Assembly (NCBI RefSeq): GCF_007556755.1
Contig: NZ_VJOO01000021.1
Span: 1-55,704 of the forward strand
Origin: Tepidimonas fonticaldi
GTDB taxonomy: Bacteria; Pseudomonadota; Gammaproteobacteria; Burkholderiales; Burkholderiaceae_C
DNA length: 55,704 nt
Reading direction: 5' to 3'
Position numbers and translations under genes: made by a program. How positions within the stretch are numbered: the first letter of the stretch is position 1; every line of letters starts with the position of its first letter. Positions 33,970 to 42,474 of the stretch are shown in pieces. The notes under the pieces are model-generated. The model made no database searches. It saw only the letters and a list, made by a program, of their open reading frames with translations, and had not been told where the DNA came from.

Positions 33970-34995
33970 ATGGATGGGCAAATCGCACTGTTTCTGGCGC
34001 AGGATGGCCTGATCAACGGCGCCATCTACGCGCTGATGGCGCTGGCGCTGGTGTTGGTGTTCTCGGTGACGCGCGTGATCTTCGTGCCGCAAGGCGAGCT
34101 GGTGGCGTACGGTGCGCTGACCATGGCCGTGCTGCAAGCCGGGGGCGTGCCGGCTACGCTGTGGCTGCTGTTGGCGCTGGCGGTGGCGACGTTGGCGCTG
34201 GAAGGCTGGCGCCAGCTGCGCGGCGGCCTGGTCGATTGGTGGTCGACCGCGCTGTGGTGCGTGGCCGCGCCCGCGCTGGCCGCGTTGGCCGTGTGGTGGC
34301 AGCCGCAAGACCTGCTGGCGCAGGCGCTGGTGGTGGTGCTGGTGGTCACGCCGCTGGGGCCGCTGATCTACCGGCTGGCGTTTCGCCCGTTGTCGCACGC
34401 CACCGTGCTGGTGCTGCTGATCGTCTCGGTGGCGCTGCACGGCGTGCTGATGGGGCTGGGCCTGTGGTTCTTTGGTGCCGAGGGCGCGCGCACCCCGCCG
34501 TTTTCCGAGGCGCGCTTCGACTGGGGCGGGTTGCCGGTGAGCGGCCAGTCGCTGGTGGTGCTGGCGGCCACCGGGGTACTGGTGCTGGCCATGTTCGCCT
34601 TTTTCGAGCGCACCGTGCTGGGCAAGGCGCTGCGCGCCACCGCCATCAACCGTGTCGGTGCGCGGCTGATGGGCATCCCCACCGAGCTCTCCGGCGACGT
34701 CAGTTTTGCACTGGCGGCGTTCATCGGCGCCGTCTGCGGCCTGCTGATCGCGCCCATCACCACAATCTACTATGACACGGGCTTTCTGATCGGCCTCAAA
34801 GGCTTCGTGGCCGCCATCATCGGCGGGCTGTCCAGCTACCCGGTGGCGCTGCTGGGCGCGCTGCTGGTGGGGCAGCTGGAGGCGTTTGCGTCCTTCTGGG
34901 CCAGTGCCTTCAAGGAGGTGCTGGTGTTTACGTTGATCATCCCCGTGCTGCTGTGGCGCTCGCTGCGCAGCCACCACGTGGAGGACGAGGAATGA
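33970..34995 (+). CDS. ABC transporter permease, LivH type
   Basis: The 341-residue inner-membrane protein has many hydrophobic helices and the LivH signature (LINGAIYALMALALVLVFSVTRVI, then ALRATAINRVGARLMGIP). It pairs with the LivM-like part of the next gene. It is slightly longer than typical LivH (~300) because of an extra segment near residues 75-120. The stop overlaps the next start (ATGA). Confidence 0.9.
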   Translation: MDGQIALFLAQDGLINGAIYALMALALVLVFSVTRVIFVPQGELVAYGALTMAVLQAGGVPATLWLLLALAVATLALEGWRQLRGGLVDWWSTALWCVAAPALAALAVWWQPQDLLAQALVVVLVVTPLGPLIYRLAFRPLSHATVLVLLIVSVALHGVLMGLGLWFFGAEGARTPPFSEARFDWGGLPVSGQSLVVLAATGVLVLAMFAFFERTVLGKALRATAINRVGARLMGIPTELSGDVSFALAAFIGAVCGLLIAPITTIYYDTGFLIGLKGFVAAIIGGLSSYPVALLGALLVGQLEAFASFWASAFKEVLVFTLIIPVLLWRSLRSHHVEDEE

Positions 34996-36878
34996 GTGAG
35001 CCGATGCGCAACGCGGCTGCGGCGGCCAACACCAGCGCGCCGCCGACGCGCGCGCGCCTGACGCACCGGCAGTTGACGCTGGCGGCGGTGGCGCTGCTGG
35101 CCCTGGCCTGGGGGTGGCTGCCGGACTTCACGGTGACGCTGCTCAACTACATTGGGTTGCATGCGCTGGTGGCGCTGGGGCTGGTGCTGATGACCGGCAT
35201 CGGCGGTATGACCTCATTTGGGCAGGCGGCGTTCGTGGGGCTGGGTGCCTATGCCACGGCCTGGGTGTGTACCGCGCCCGAGGTCGCCGCCGCGCTGCAG
35301 GGCCTGCCCCCGGCGCTGCTGCCTTGGGCGGGGTTGGTGTTGGGCCTGGCCATCACCTTTTTGGTGGCGTGGGGGCTGGGCGCGGTCACGCTGCGCCTGG
35401 GCGGGCATTACCTGCCGCTGGCTACCATCGCCTGGGGCTTGAGCCTGTACTTTTTGTTCGGCAACCTGTCGTTCCTGGGCGGCCACACTGGCCTGACCGG
35501 CGTGCCGCCGCTGTCGCTGCTGGGCTGGACGCTGTCCGACCCGCGCGCGCTCGGCCTGCTCATCTGGGCTGTGCTGTTGCTGGCACTGTGGGCGCTGCAC
35601 AACCTGCTCGACTCGCGCCAGGGCCGTGCCATCCGTGCCCTGAAAAGCGGCCGCGTGATGGCGGAGTCGATGGGGGTAGATACGGCACAGCAGCGCACCC
35701 GCGTGTTCGTGCTGGCCGCGCTGCTGGCGGCGCTGTCGGGCTGGCTGTACGCACACCTGCAGCGTTTCGTCAACCCCACGCCGTTCAACATCAACATCGG
35801 CATCGAATACCTGTTCATGGCGGTGGTGGGGGGGGCGGGCCACCTGTGGGGGGCGGTGCTGGGCGCGACCCTGATCGCGCTGCTGAAGGAGCAGCTGCAG
35901 GACTGGCTGCCCAAGCTGTTCGGCATGAGCGGCAACTTCGAGATCATCGTCTTTGGCCTGCTGATGATGTGGGTGCTGCAGCGCTACGCCGATGGGCTGT
36001 GGCCGACGCTGGCAGGCTGGGCGCGCCGCGCCGGGGTGGTGTCGACGCCGCGCACGCTGCCGGCACCCGCGCCCCTGCCGCAGCGCCCGCTGCCGCCACC
36101 CGGCACCGTGCTGCTCGAGGCGCGCGACGTCACCAAGCGCTTTGGCGGTCTGGTGGCCAATGCCCAGGTGTCGCTGCAGGTGCGCGCTGGCGAGGTGCAT
36201 GCGCTTATCGGTCCCAATGGCGCCGGCAAGAGCACCTTTTTCAATATGGTCTCGGGCGTGGACGACCCCACCGAGGGCGAGGTGCGACTGTTGGGCGAGC
36301 CCATGACCGGCCGCCCGGCGCGCGACTTTGCCGCGCGCGGCCTGGGCCGTACCTTCCAGCACGTGCGACTGCTTGCGCAACGCAGCGTGCTGGACAACGT
36401 GATGCTGGGCGCGCACCTGCGTGGGCGCGGGGGCTGGCTGGCCAGCATGCTGCGCCTGGAGCGCCACGAGGAAGCGGCGCTGCAGGCCGACGCCCTGCGC
36501 CAAATCGAGCGCTGCGGCCTGGTCGAGCACGCCCACAGCCCGGCGGGCGCGCTGGCGCTGGGGCAGCAGCGCATCGTCGAGATTGCCCGTGCGCTGGCCG
36601 CACATCCGGCGCTGCTGCTGCTCGATGAGCCGGCGGCAGGCCTGCGCCACCGCGAAAAGCAGGCGCTCGCGGCGCTGCTCGACCAGCTGCGCCGCGAGGG
36701 GCTGGGCATCCTGATCGTGGAGCACGACATGGAATTCGTGATGAACCTGGCCGACCGCATCACGGTGCTGGACTTCGGCACCGTGATCGCGCACGGCACG
36801 CCGGCCGAAGTGCAACGCGACCCGCGCGTGCTACAGGCCTACCTGGGTGACGATCTGGGCTCGGGAGGTGCCGCATGA
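34992..36878 (+). CDS. Fused LivM-type permease and LivG-type ATPase
   Basis: The 628-residue protein joins a LivM-like membrane domain (about 1-335; GGMTSFGQAAFVGLGAYATA) to an ABC ATPase (about 375-628). The ATPase has Walker A GPNGAGKSTFFN near 407, signature LALGQQRIVEIARAL and Walker B LLLLDEPAAGL. The C terminus AYLGDDL is typical of LivG. The fusion is in frame with a proline-rich linker (about 352-372) and recurs in Burkholderiales. It overlaps both neighbours by ATGA. Confidence 0.92.
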   Translation: MSEPMRNAAAAANTSAPPTRARLTHRQLTLAAVALLALAWGWLPDFTVTLLNYIGLHALVALGLVLMTGIGGMTSFGQAAFVGLGAYATAWVCTAPEVAAALQGLPPALLPWAGLVLGLAITFLVAWGLGAVTLRLGGHYLPLATIAWGLSLYFLFGNLSFLGGHTGLTGVPPLSLLGWTLSDPRALGLLIWAVLLLALWALHNLLDSRQGRAIRALKSGRVMAESMGVDTAQQRTRVFVLAALLAALSGWLYAHLQRFVNPTPFNINIGIEYLFMAVVGGAGHLWGAVLGATLIALLKEQLQDWLPKLFGMSGNFEIIVFGLLMMWVLQRYADGLWPTLAGWARRAGVVSTPRTLPAPAPLPQRPLPPPGTVLLEARDVTKRFGGLVANAQVSLQVRAGEVHALIGPNGAGKSTFFNMVSGVDDPTEGEVRLLGEPMTGRPARDFAARGLGRTFQHVRLLAQRSVLDNVMLGAHLRGRGGWLASMLRLERHEEAALQADALRQIERCGLVEHAHSPAGALALGQQRIVEIARALAAHPALLLLDEPAAGLRHREKQALAALLDQLRREGLGILIVEHDMEFVMNLADRITVLDFGTVIAHGTPAEVQRDPRVLQAYLGDDLGSGGAA

Positions 36879-37648
36879 GCGCCGCGGTCCCACTGCTGCA
36901 ACTGCGCGGCTTCAGCGTCGCCTACGGTGCGGTGGAGGCGCTGCACCAGGTCGATCTGGACGTGCACGAAGGCGAAATCGTCACCGTCATCGGCCCCAAT
37001 GGCGCGGGCAAGACCACGCTGCTCAACGCCGCGATGGGTCTGCTGCCCTCGCGCGGTACGCTGGCGGTGGCGGGCGAGGTGGTGCCCCGGCCGAGCGTGG
37101 AGCGCATGGTGGCACGCCAGGTGGCCCTGGTGCCCGAAAAGCGCGAGCTGTTTGGCGAGATGTCGGTGGAGGACAACCTGCTGCTGGGCGGCTTTGCGCG
37201 CTGGCGGCGTGGCGACCGCACGCAGCGCGAGCGCATGGAGGAGGTGTACGCCATCTTCCCGCGCCTGCGCGAGCGCCGCACGCAGATGGCGGCCACCTTG
37301 TCCGGCGGCGAGCGCCAGATGCTGGCGATCGGCCGCGCGCTGATGGCCAAGCCGCGCCTGCTGATGCTGGACGAGCCGTCGCTGGGCCTGGCGCCGCTGA
37401 TCGTGCGCGAGGTGCTGCAGACCGTGGCGCGGCTGCGAGAGGTCGGCGTGTCGGTGCTGCTGATCGAGCAAAACGCGCGCGCCGCGCTGCAGATCGCCGA
37501 CCGCGGCTACGTGTTGGAGATGGGTGCCATTGCGTTGCACGGATCGGCCGAAGATCTGCTGCACGACCGCCGCATCATCGACACCTACCTGGGGCTGGGC
37601 GGCCACCGGGCTGCCGAGCCGGCTACCCCGTCCACCGCCGCCGCCTGA
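36875..37648 (+). CDS. ABC transporter ATP-binding protein, LivF type
   Basis: The 257-residue ATPase has Walker [13 protein letters not shown] near residue 40, signature LSGGERQMLAIGRAL and Walker B LLMLDEPSLGLAP, followed by LLIEQNARAAL, the usual LivF text. Together with the binding protein, LivH-like permease and LivMG fusion it makes a complete uptake system. It ends 83 bases before paaZ. Confidence 0.93.
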   Translation: MSAAVPLLQLRGFSVAYGAVEALHQVDLDVHEGEIVTVIGPNGAGKTTLLNAAMGLLPSRGTLAVAGEVVPRPSVERMVARQVALVPEKRELFGEMSVEDNLLLGGFARWRRGDRTQRERMEEVYAIFPRLRERRTQMAATLSGGERQMLAIGRALMAKPRLLMLDEPSLGLAPLIVREVLQTVARLREVGVSVLLIEQNARAALQIADRGYVLEMGAIALHGSAEDLLHDRRIIDTYLGLGGHRAAEPATPSTAAA

Positions 37649-37731
37649 CGTCCGGCCCGCTGCCCCCGTGCCGGGCCCGGTGTGGCGCGCTGCCCCGAAT
37701 CTTTCTGTTTTCGAGTGAGAGCACGATCCCG

Positions 37732-39780
37732 ATGAACGACATTCCCGCCCTGCAGAGCTACATCGCCGGCCGCTGGTTTGGCCAGACCCCTGCGCAGACG
37801 CTGCGCAGTGCCGTCAACGGACGCCCGGTGGCGGCCACGCACGCCGAGCCGATCGACTTTGCCGAGGCGCTGGCGCACGCGCGCCGGGCGCAGGCGGCGC
37901 TGCTGCGGCTGGACTTCCAACAGCGCGCCGCGCGCCTGAAGGCGCTGGCCAAGTACTTGATGGAGCGCAAGGAGGCGCTGTACGCCGTCTCCGCCCACAC
38001 CGGCGCCACGCGCCAGGACGGCTGGATCGACATCGAGGGCGGCATCGGCACGCTGTTCGCCTACGCCAGCCTCGGCAGCAACGAACTGCCGAGCGGCAAC
38101 CTGCTGCACGAGGGGCCGGTGGTGCCGCTCGGCAAGCAGGGGCACTTTGCCGGTACGCACATCCTGGTGCCGCGCGCGGGCGTCGCGGTGCACATCAACG
38201 CCTTCAACTTCCCCGTCTGGGGGCTGCTGGAGAAGTTCGCGCCGACCTTCCTGGCCGGCCTGCCGTGCATCGGCAAGCCCGCCACCGCCACCAGCTACCT
38301 GACCGAGGCGCTGGTGCGCCTGATCGTCGAGAGCAACCTGCTGCCCGATGGCAGCCTGCAGCTCGTCATCGGCGGCACCGGCGACCTGCTGGACCGGCTG
38401 GAGGGGCAGGACGTGGTCACCTTCACCGGCAGCGCCGACACCGCGGCCAAGCTGCGCGCGCACCCCAACCTCGTGCGCCAGTCGATCCCGTTCAACGCCG
38501 AGGCCGACTCACTCAACAGCGCCATCCTCGCCCCCGACGTCACGCCGGACGACGAGGAGTTCGACCTCTACGTCAAGGAGGTGGTGCGCGAGATGACCGT
38601 CAAGGCCGGCCAGAAGTGCACCGCGATCCGCCGCGCGATGGTGCCGCGCCGCCACCTGGACGCGGTGGCCGAGCGGCTGCGCGCGCGGCTGGCCAAGGTG
38701 GTGGTGGGTGACCCGGCGCTGGAGGGCGTGCGGATGGGGGCGCTCGCCTCGCACGCGCAGCAGCGCGACGTGGCCGAGCGCGTGGCGCTGCTGCGCGCCG
38801 GCGCCGAGGTGGTGTGGGACGGCGGGCCGGACTTCGCGCCGCTGGGCGACGGCACCGCGCAAGGGGCGTTCTGCGCGCCGACGCTGCTGCTGGCGCGCGA
38901 CCCGCACGGCCACGCCGCCGTGCACGAGGTGGAGGCGTTCGGCCCGGTCAGCACCCTGCTGCCGTACGACGACCTGGACGAGGCGCTGGCCCTGGCCGCG
39001 CGCGGGCGCGGCAGCCTGGTGGCCACGCTCGTGACGCGCGACCCGCAGGTGGCCGCGCGCGCGATTCCGGTGGCGGCCGCGTGGCACGGCCGGCTGCTGG
39101 TGCTGGACCGCGAGGCGGCGGCCGAATCCACCGGCCACGGCTCGCCGTTGCCGCCGCTGAAGCACGGCGGCCCGGGCCGCGCCGGTGGCGGCGAGGAGCT
39201 GGGCGGCCTGCGCGCCGTCAAGCACTACCTGCAGCGCGCCGCGGTGCAGGGTTCGCCGACCATGCTGACGGCCGTCACCGGCGAATACGTGCGCGGCGGC
39301 GCGCGCCTCGAGACCGAGGTGCACCCGTTCCGCCGCCACTTCGAGGATCTGCGCATCGGCGAGAGCCTGCTGACGCACCGCCGCACCGTCACCGAGGCCG
39401 ACATCGTCGCCTTCGGCGGCATCTCCGGCGACTACTTCTACATGCACTTCGACGAGATCGCCGCCAAGGACTCGCCCTTCGGCCGTCGCATCGCGCACGG
39501 CTACTTCGTGCTGTCGGCGGCGGCGGGCCTGTTCGTGTCGCCCGCGCCGGGGCCGGTGCTGGCCAACTACGGGCTGGAGACGCTGCGCTTCGTCAAGCCG
39601 GTGGCCATCGGCGACACCATTCAGGCGCGCCTGACCTGCAAGCGCAAGATCGACCGCGCCAAGACCGACGCCCAGGGCCGCGGCCAGGGCGTGGTGGCGT
39701 GGGACGTGGAGGTCACCAACCAGCACGGCGAGCTGGTGGCCAGCTACGAGATCCTGACGCTGGTGGCCAAGCGCGCCTGA
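37732..39780 (+). CDS. paaZ: Oxepin-CoA hydrolase / 3-oxo-5,6-dehydrosuberyl-CoA semialdehyde dehydrogenase PaaZ
   Basis: The 682-residue bifunctional enzyme opens the oxepin ring and oxidises the resulting aldehyde. Residues 1-520 are an aldehyde dehydrogenase ([21 protein letters not shown]; catalytic Cys in [11 protein letters not shown]). Residues 535-682 are a MaoC-like hydratase ([20 protein letters not shown], with [19 protein letters not shown]). Length equals that of E. coli PaaZ (~681). The isomerase PaaG that supplies oxepin-CoA is not in the window. Confidence 0.96.
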   Translation: MNDIPALQSYIAGRWFGQTPAQTLRSAVNGRPVAATHAEPIDFAEALAHARRAQAALLRLDFQQRAARLKALAKYLMERKEALYAVSAHTGATRQDGWIDIEGGIGTLFAYASLGSNELPSGNLLHEGPVVPLGKQGHFAGTHILVPRAGVAVHINAFNFPVWGLLEKFAPTFLAGLPCIGKPATATSYLTEALVRLIVESNLLPDGSLQLVIGGTGDLLDRLEGQDVVTFTGSADTAAKLRAHPNLVRQSIPFNAEADSLNSAILAPDVTPDDEEFDLYVKEVVREMTVKAGQKCTAIRRAMVPRRHLDAVAERLRARLAKVVVGDPALEGVRMGALASHAQQRDVAERVALLRAGAEVVWDGGPDFAPLGDGTAQGAFCAPTLLLARDPHGHAAVHEVEAFGPVSTLLPYDDLDEALALAARGRGSLVATLVTRDPQVAARAIPVAAAWHGRLLVLDREAAAESTGHGSPLPPLKHGGPGRAGGGEELGGLRAVKHYLQRAAVQGSPTMLTAVTGEYVRGGARLETEVHPFRRHFEDLRIGESLLTHRRTVTEADIVAFGGISGDYFYMHFDEIAAKDSPFGRRIAHGYFVLSAAAGLFVSPAPGPVLANYGLETLRFVKPVAIGDTIQARLTCKRKIDRAKTDAQGRGQGVVAWDVEVTNQHGELVASYEILTLVAKRA

Positions 39781-39859
39781 GCCTCTTCTACTGCGGGCGT
39801 GCGCCAAGAGGCGCGCCCCGCCCCGTTTCCCTCCCCGAACCCCTCTCCGGACCCTCGCC

Positions 39860-41062
39860 ATGACCCACGCCTTCATCTGCGACGCCATCCGCACCCCCAT
39901 CGGCCGCTACGGCGGCGCCCTGTCCAGCGTGCGCACTGACGACCTGGCCGCCAAGCCGATCGAGGCGCTGATGGCGCGCCACCCGCACGCGGACTGGGGC
40001 GCGCTGGACGACGTGATCCTCGGCTGCGCCAACCAGGCTGGCGAGGACAACCGCAACGTCGCGCGCATGGCCGCGCTGCTCGCCGGGCTGCCGGTGGAGG
40101 TGCCCGGCGCCACCGTCAACCGGCTGTGCGGCTCCGGGCTGGATGCGGTCGGCAGCGCCGCGCGCGCCATCCGCGCCGGCGAGGCCGAGCTGATGATCGC
40201 CGGCGGCGTCGAGAGCATGAGCCGTGCGCCGTTCGTGATGCCGAAGGCCGAAACGGCGTTCGCCCGCACCAACGCGGTCTATGACACGACGATCGGCTGG
40301 CGCTTCGTCAACCCGCGCATGCAGGCGCTGCACGGCACCGACTCGATGCCGGAGACGGCGGAGAACGTCGCCGCGGAGTTCGGCATCGCGCGCGAGGACC
40401 AGGACCGCTTTGCGCTGGCGTCGCAGCGCAAAGCGCTGGCGGCGCAACAGGCCGGCGTGCTGGCGCAGGAGATCGTGCCGGTGACGATCCCTTCCCGCAA
40501 GGGCGAGCCGACCGTGGTGGCGCACGACGAGCACCCGCGCGAGACGACGCTGGAGGCGCTGGCCAAGCTCAAGGGCGTGGTGCGGCTCGACGGCACCGTC
40601 ACCGCCGGCAACGCCAGCGGCGTCAACGACGGCGCCTGCGCGCTGATCGTGGCCAGCGAAGCCGCCGCGGCGCGCCACGGCCTGACCCCGCGCGCGCGCG
40701 TGGTCGGCATGGCGGTGGCGGGCGTGCCGCCGCGCATCATGGGCATCGGCCCGGCGCCGGCCACGCGCAAGGTGCTGGCGCGCGCGGGCCTTGCGCTCGA
40801 GCAGATGGACGTGATCGAGTTGAACGAGGCGTTCGCCGCCCAGGCGCTGGCGGTGCTGCGGCTGCTGGGCCTGCCGGACGACGACGCGCGCGTCAACCCC
40901 AACGGCGGCGCGATTGCGCTCGGCCATCCGCTCGGCGCCAGCGGCGCGCGGCTGGTGACGACCGCCGTCAACCAGCTGCACCGCAGCGGCGGGCGCTACG
41001 CGCTGTGCACGATGTGCATCGGCGTCGGGCAGGGCATCGCGCTGGTGCTGGAGCGGGTCTGA
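39860..41062 (+). CDS. 3-oxoadipyl-CoA / 3-oxo-5,6-dehydrosuberyl-CoA thiolase
   Basis: The 400-residue thiolase has the nucleophilic Cys in [12 protein letters not shown] near residue 90, the catalytic His in [16 protein letters not shown] and the second Cys in [10 protein letters not shown]. The sequence type ([27 protein letters not shown]) is that of PcaF/PaaJ. Beside paaZ it should do the thiolysis steps of phenylacetate breakdown and may also serve the beta-ketoadipate pathway. It ends just before the terminator of the convergent small RNA candidate. Confidence 0.93.
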   Translation: MTHAFICDAIRTPIGRYGGALSSVRTDDLAAKPIEALMARHPHADWGALDDVILGCANQAGEDNRNVARMAALLAGLPVEVPGATVNRLCGSGLDAVGSAARAIRAGEAELMIAGGVESMSRAPFVMPKAETAFARTNAVYDTTIGWRFVNPRMQALHGTDSMPETAENVAAEFGIAREDQDRFALASQRKALAAQQAGVLAQEIVPVTIPSRKGEPTVVAHDEHPRETTLEALAKLKGVVRLDGTVTAGNASGVNDGACALIVASEAAAARHGLTPRARVVGMAVAGVPPRIMGIGPAPATRKVLARAGLALEQMDVIELNEAFAAQALAVLRLLGLPDDDARVNPNGGAIALGHPLGASGARLVTTAVNQLHRSGGRYALCTMCIGVGQGIALVLERV

Positions 41063-41083
41063 GCGGCGGGGCGCGGCGCCCGC

Positions 41084-41116
41084 AAAAAAAGAACCCCGAC
41101 CTAAAGGGCCGGGGTT
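41084..41116 (-). terminator. Intrinsic terminator
   Basis: On the minus strand a 10-pair stem with one G-U pair (arms at 41116-41107 and 41101-41092, loop CTTTA) is followed by C and then a run of seven T (41090-41084). It would end minus-strand transcripts from the small RNA candidate and from the methyltransferase gene. Read on the plus strand it lacks a T-run. Confidence 0.85.
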
Positions 41117-41187
41117 GCAAGCCTTTTGCTGTCACACACAAAGGCACCCGCTCAGGGAGGAAAAGCGGGGAGCCGCGCGAACGGCTC
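41084..41187 (-). ncRNA. Candidate ~104-nt small RNA with anti-Shine-Dalgarno loop
   Basis: Between a good minus-strand promoter and the terminator lie three further stem-loops. They are GAGCCG/CGGCTC (41187-41170), CCCGCT/AGCGGG as read on the minus strand (41169-41147) with loop TTTCCTCCCTG, and GCCTTT/AAAGGC (41145-41121). No open reading frame of note is present. The CCTCCC loop is complementary to ribosome-binding sites, as in several known riboregulators. I could not match it to a named family; it is not 4.5S RNA, tmRNA, 6S or RNase P RNA as I know them. Confidence 0.6.
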
Positions 41188-41194
41188 AAGACGA

Positions 41195-41223
41195 AATTTA
41201 CCACAAGCTGACAGCGAATCCAA
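41195..41223 (-). promoter_or_regulatory. Promoter of the candidate small RNA
   Basis: Reading the minus strand: TTGGAT (41223-41218), a 17-base spacer, and TAAATT (41200-41195) preceded by TGG, an extended -10. This is one of the best sigma-70 promoters in the window and lies downstream of the methyltransferase stop (41265), not in front of any protein gene. Confidence 0.65.
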
Positions 41224-41264
41224 CACAAAGTCGTAAAAAAGCCACTCGAAAGCCGACGGGTGGA

Positions 41265-42470
41265 CTAACTATCACTGTTGTCATTTCTGGTTTGGAGCTC
41301 GAAGCGCAGCAGCCGGCATTCGATGGGGCCGTTGAAGAGCGGCACGCGCCGGCTGGCCTGCAGCCGTAGGCGGCGGGGCAGGTCCCGGTCGGGGGTCAGC
41401 ACCCAGGCGGTCCAGCCGCCAAAATGCGTTTTCCAATGGGCGGCCAGCCGCTCGTAGAACACGTCGGCACCCAGCCCGCCCGCGACCCCCGCGGCCTCGA
41501 TGCGTTCGCCATACGGCGGGTTGAGCAGCAGCACCCCGGGGCGGGCCGTGGGTGGCAGGCGCTGCAGAGCGTCGCCCCCGCGGAACTCCACCGCCGCCCC
41601 GACGCCGGCGCGCTCGGCGTTGCGGCGCGCAAAATCGACCATGCGAAACGCCACATCGCTGCCGTAGGCCAGCGGCGGATGACCGGCGGGCCAGGGGCGC
41701 TCGTGTGCGCGCGCCTGCTCGCGCAGCGCCGCCCAGCGGGCGGCATCGTGGGGCAGCAGCCGCTCGAACGCAAAGCGCCGTTGCCGCCCCGGGGCCTGCC
41801 GCAGCGCGATCTGCGCGGCCTCGATGACCAGCGTGCCGCTGCCGCAACAGGGGTCGAACAGCGGCACCGGCTCGCCGTTGGCGTCGGCGCCGGTCCAGCC
41901 GGTGGCGGCAATCATGGCCGCGGCCAGCGTTTCCTTGAGGGGGGCGTCGCCTTTGTCGGTGCGCCAGCCGCGTTTGAACAACGGCTCGCCGCTGGTGTCC
42001 AGCGCCAGGGTCAGCCGATCGGCGGTCAGGTGGGCGTACAGACGCACATCCGGGTGCGCGGTGTCCACGCTGGGCCGCGCACCGCAGCGCGCGCGCAGCC
42101 GGTCGCAGACGGCGTCCTTGACGCGCAAGGCGGCGAAGTTGAGGCTGCGCAGCGGGCTGCGCTGGGCGGTCACCTCGACTTTGATGGTGCGCGCGGGGGT
42201 GAACCACGCCTCCCACGGCACGTCGGAAGCGGCGGCGTACAGGTCGTCCTCGTGGCGGTAGGGGCCCTCCCACAGGCGCACCAGCACGCGCTGGGCGATG
42301 CGGCTGTGCAGGTTGAGGCGCAGCACCGTGTCCCAGTCGCCGCGCAGGCCGACGCCCGTGCGGCCCACGTGCAGGGCGTCGGTGGCCTGGCCGGTCAAGC
42401 GGGCGACCTCGTCGGCCAAGAACGGAGCGCTGCCGCCGGCGCAGGGCAGAAACAGATCGAATACGGGCAT
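41265..42470 (-). CDS. THUMP-domain class I SAM-dependent rRNA (guanine-N2) methyltransferase, RlmL-like
   Basis: The 401-residue protein has a THUMP RNA-binding domain (about 50-165) followed by a methyltransferase with LFDPCCGSGTLVIEAA near 207 and the catalytic NPPYGERI near 310. This matches the N-terminal half of E. coli RlmL (G2445 of 23S rRNA); the RlmK half is absent. It starts 4 bases after rpoN and is probably in its operon. In many relatives a ribosome hibernation factor gene follows rpoN instead. Confidence 0.87.
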   Translation of the reverse strand: MPVFDLFLPCAGGSAPFLADEVARLTGQATDALHVGRTGVGLRGDWDTVLRLNLHSRIAQRVLVRLWEGPYRHEDDLYAAASDVPWEAWFTPARTIKVEVTAQRSPLRSLNFAALRVKDAVCDRLRARCGARPSVDTAHPDVRLYAHLTADRLTLALDTSGEPLFKRGWRTDKGDAPLKETLAAAMIAATGWTGADANGEPVPLFDPCCGSGTLVIEAAQIALRQAPGRQRRFAFERLLPHDAARWAALREQARAHERPWPAGHPPLAYGSDVAFRMVDFARRNAERAGVGAAVEFRGGDALQRLPPTARPGVLLLNPPYGERIEAAGVAGGLGADVFYERLAAHWKTHFGGWTAWVLTPDRDLPRRLRLQASRRVPLFNGPIECRLLRFELQTRNDNSDS

Positions 42471-42474
42471 GGGG

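Noticed and set aside
36847-37731. Upstream in-frame extension of paaZ through the livF region
   Set aside because: The extension is the out-of-frame shadow of livF; paaZ text begins exactly at ATG 37732 and the length then equals the family norm.
41006-41018. TGCA-N5-TGCA inside the thiolase gene, similar to the transporter operator
   Set aside because: Spacing is five instead of six, and it lies in conserved coding sequence for the catalytic CTMCIGVG motif.
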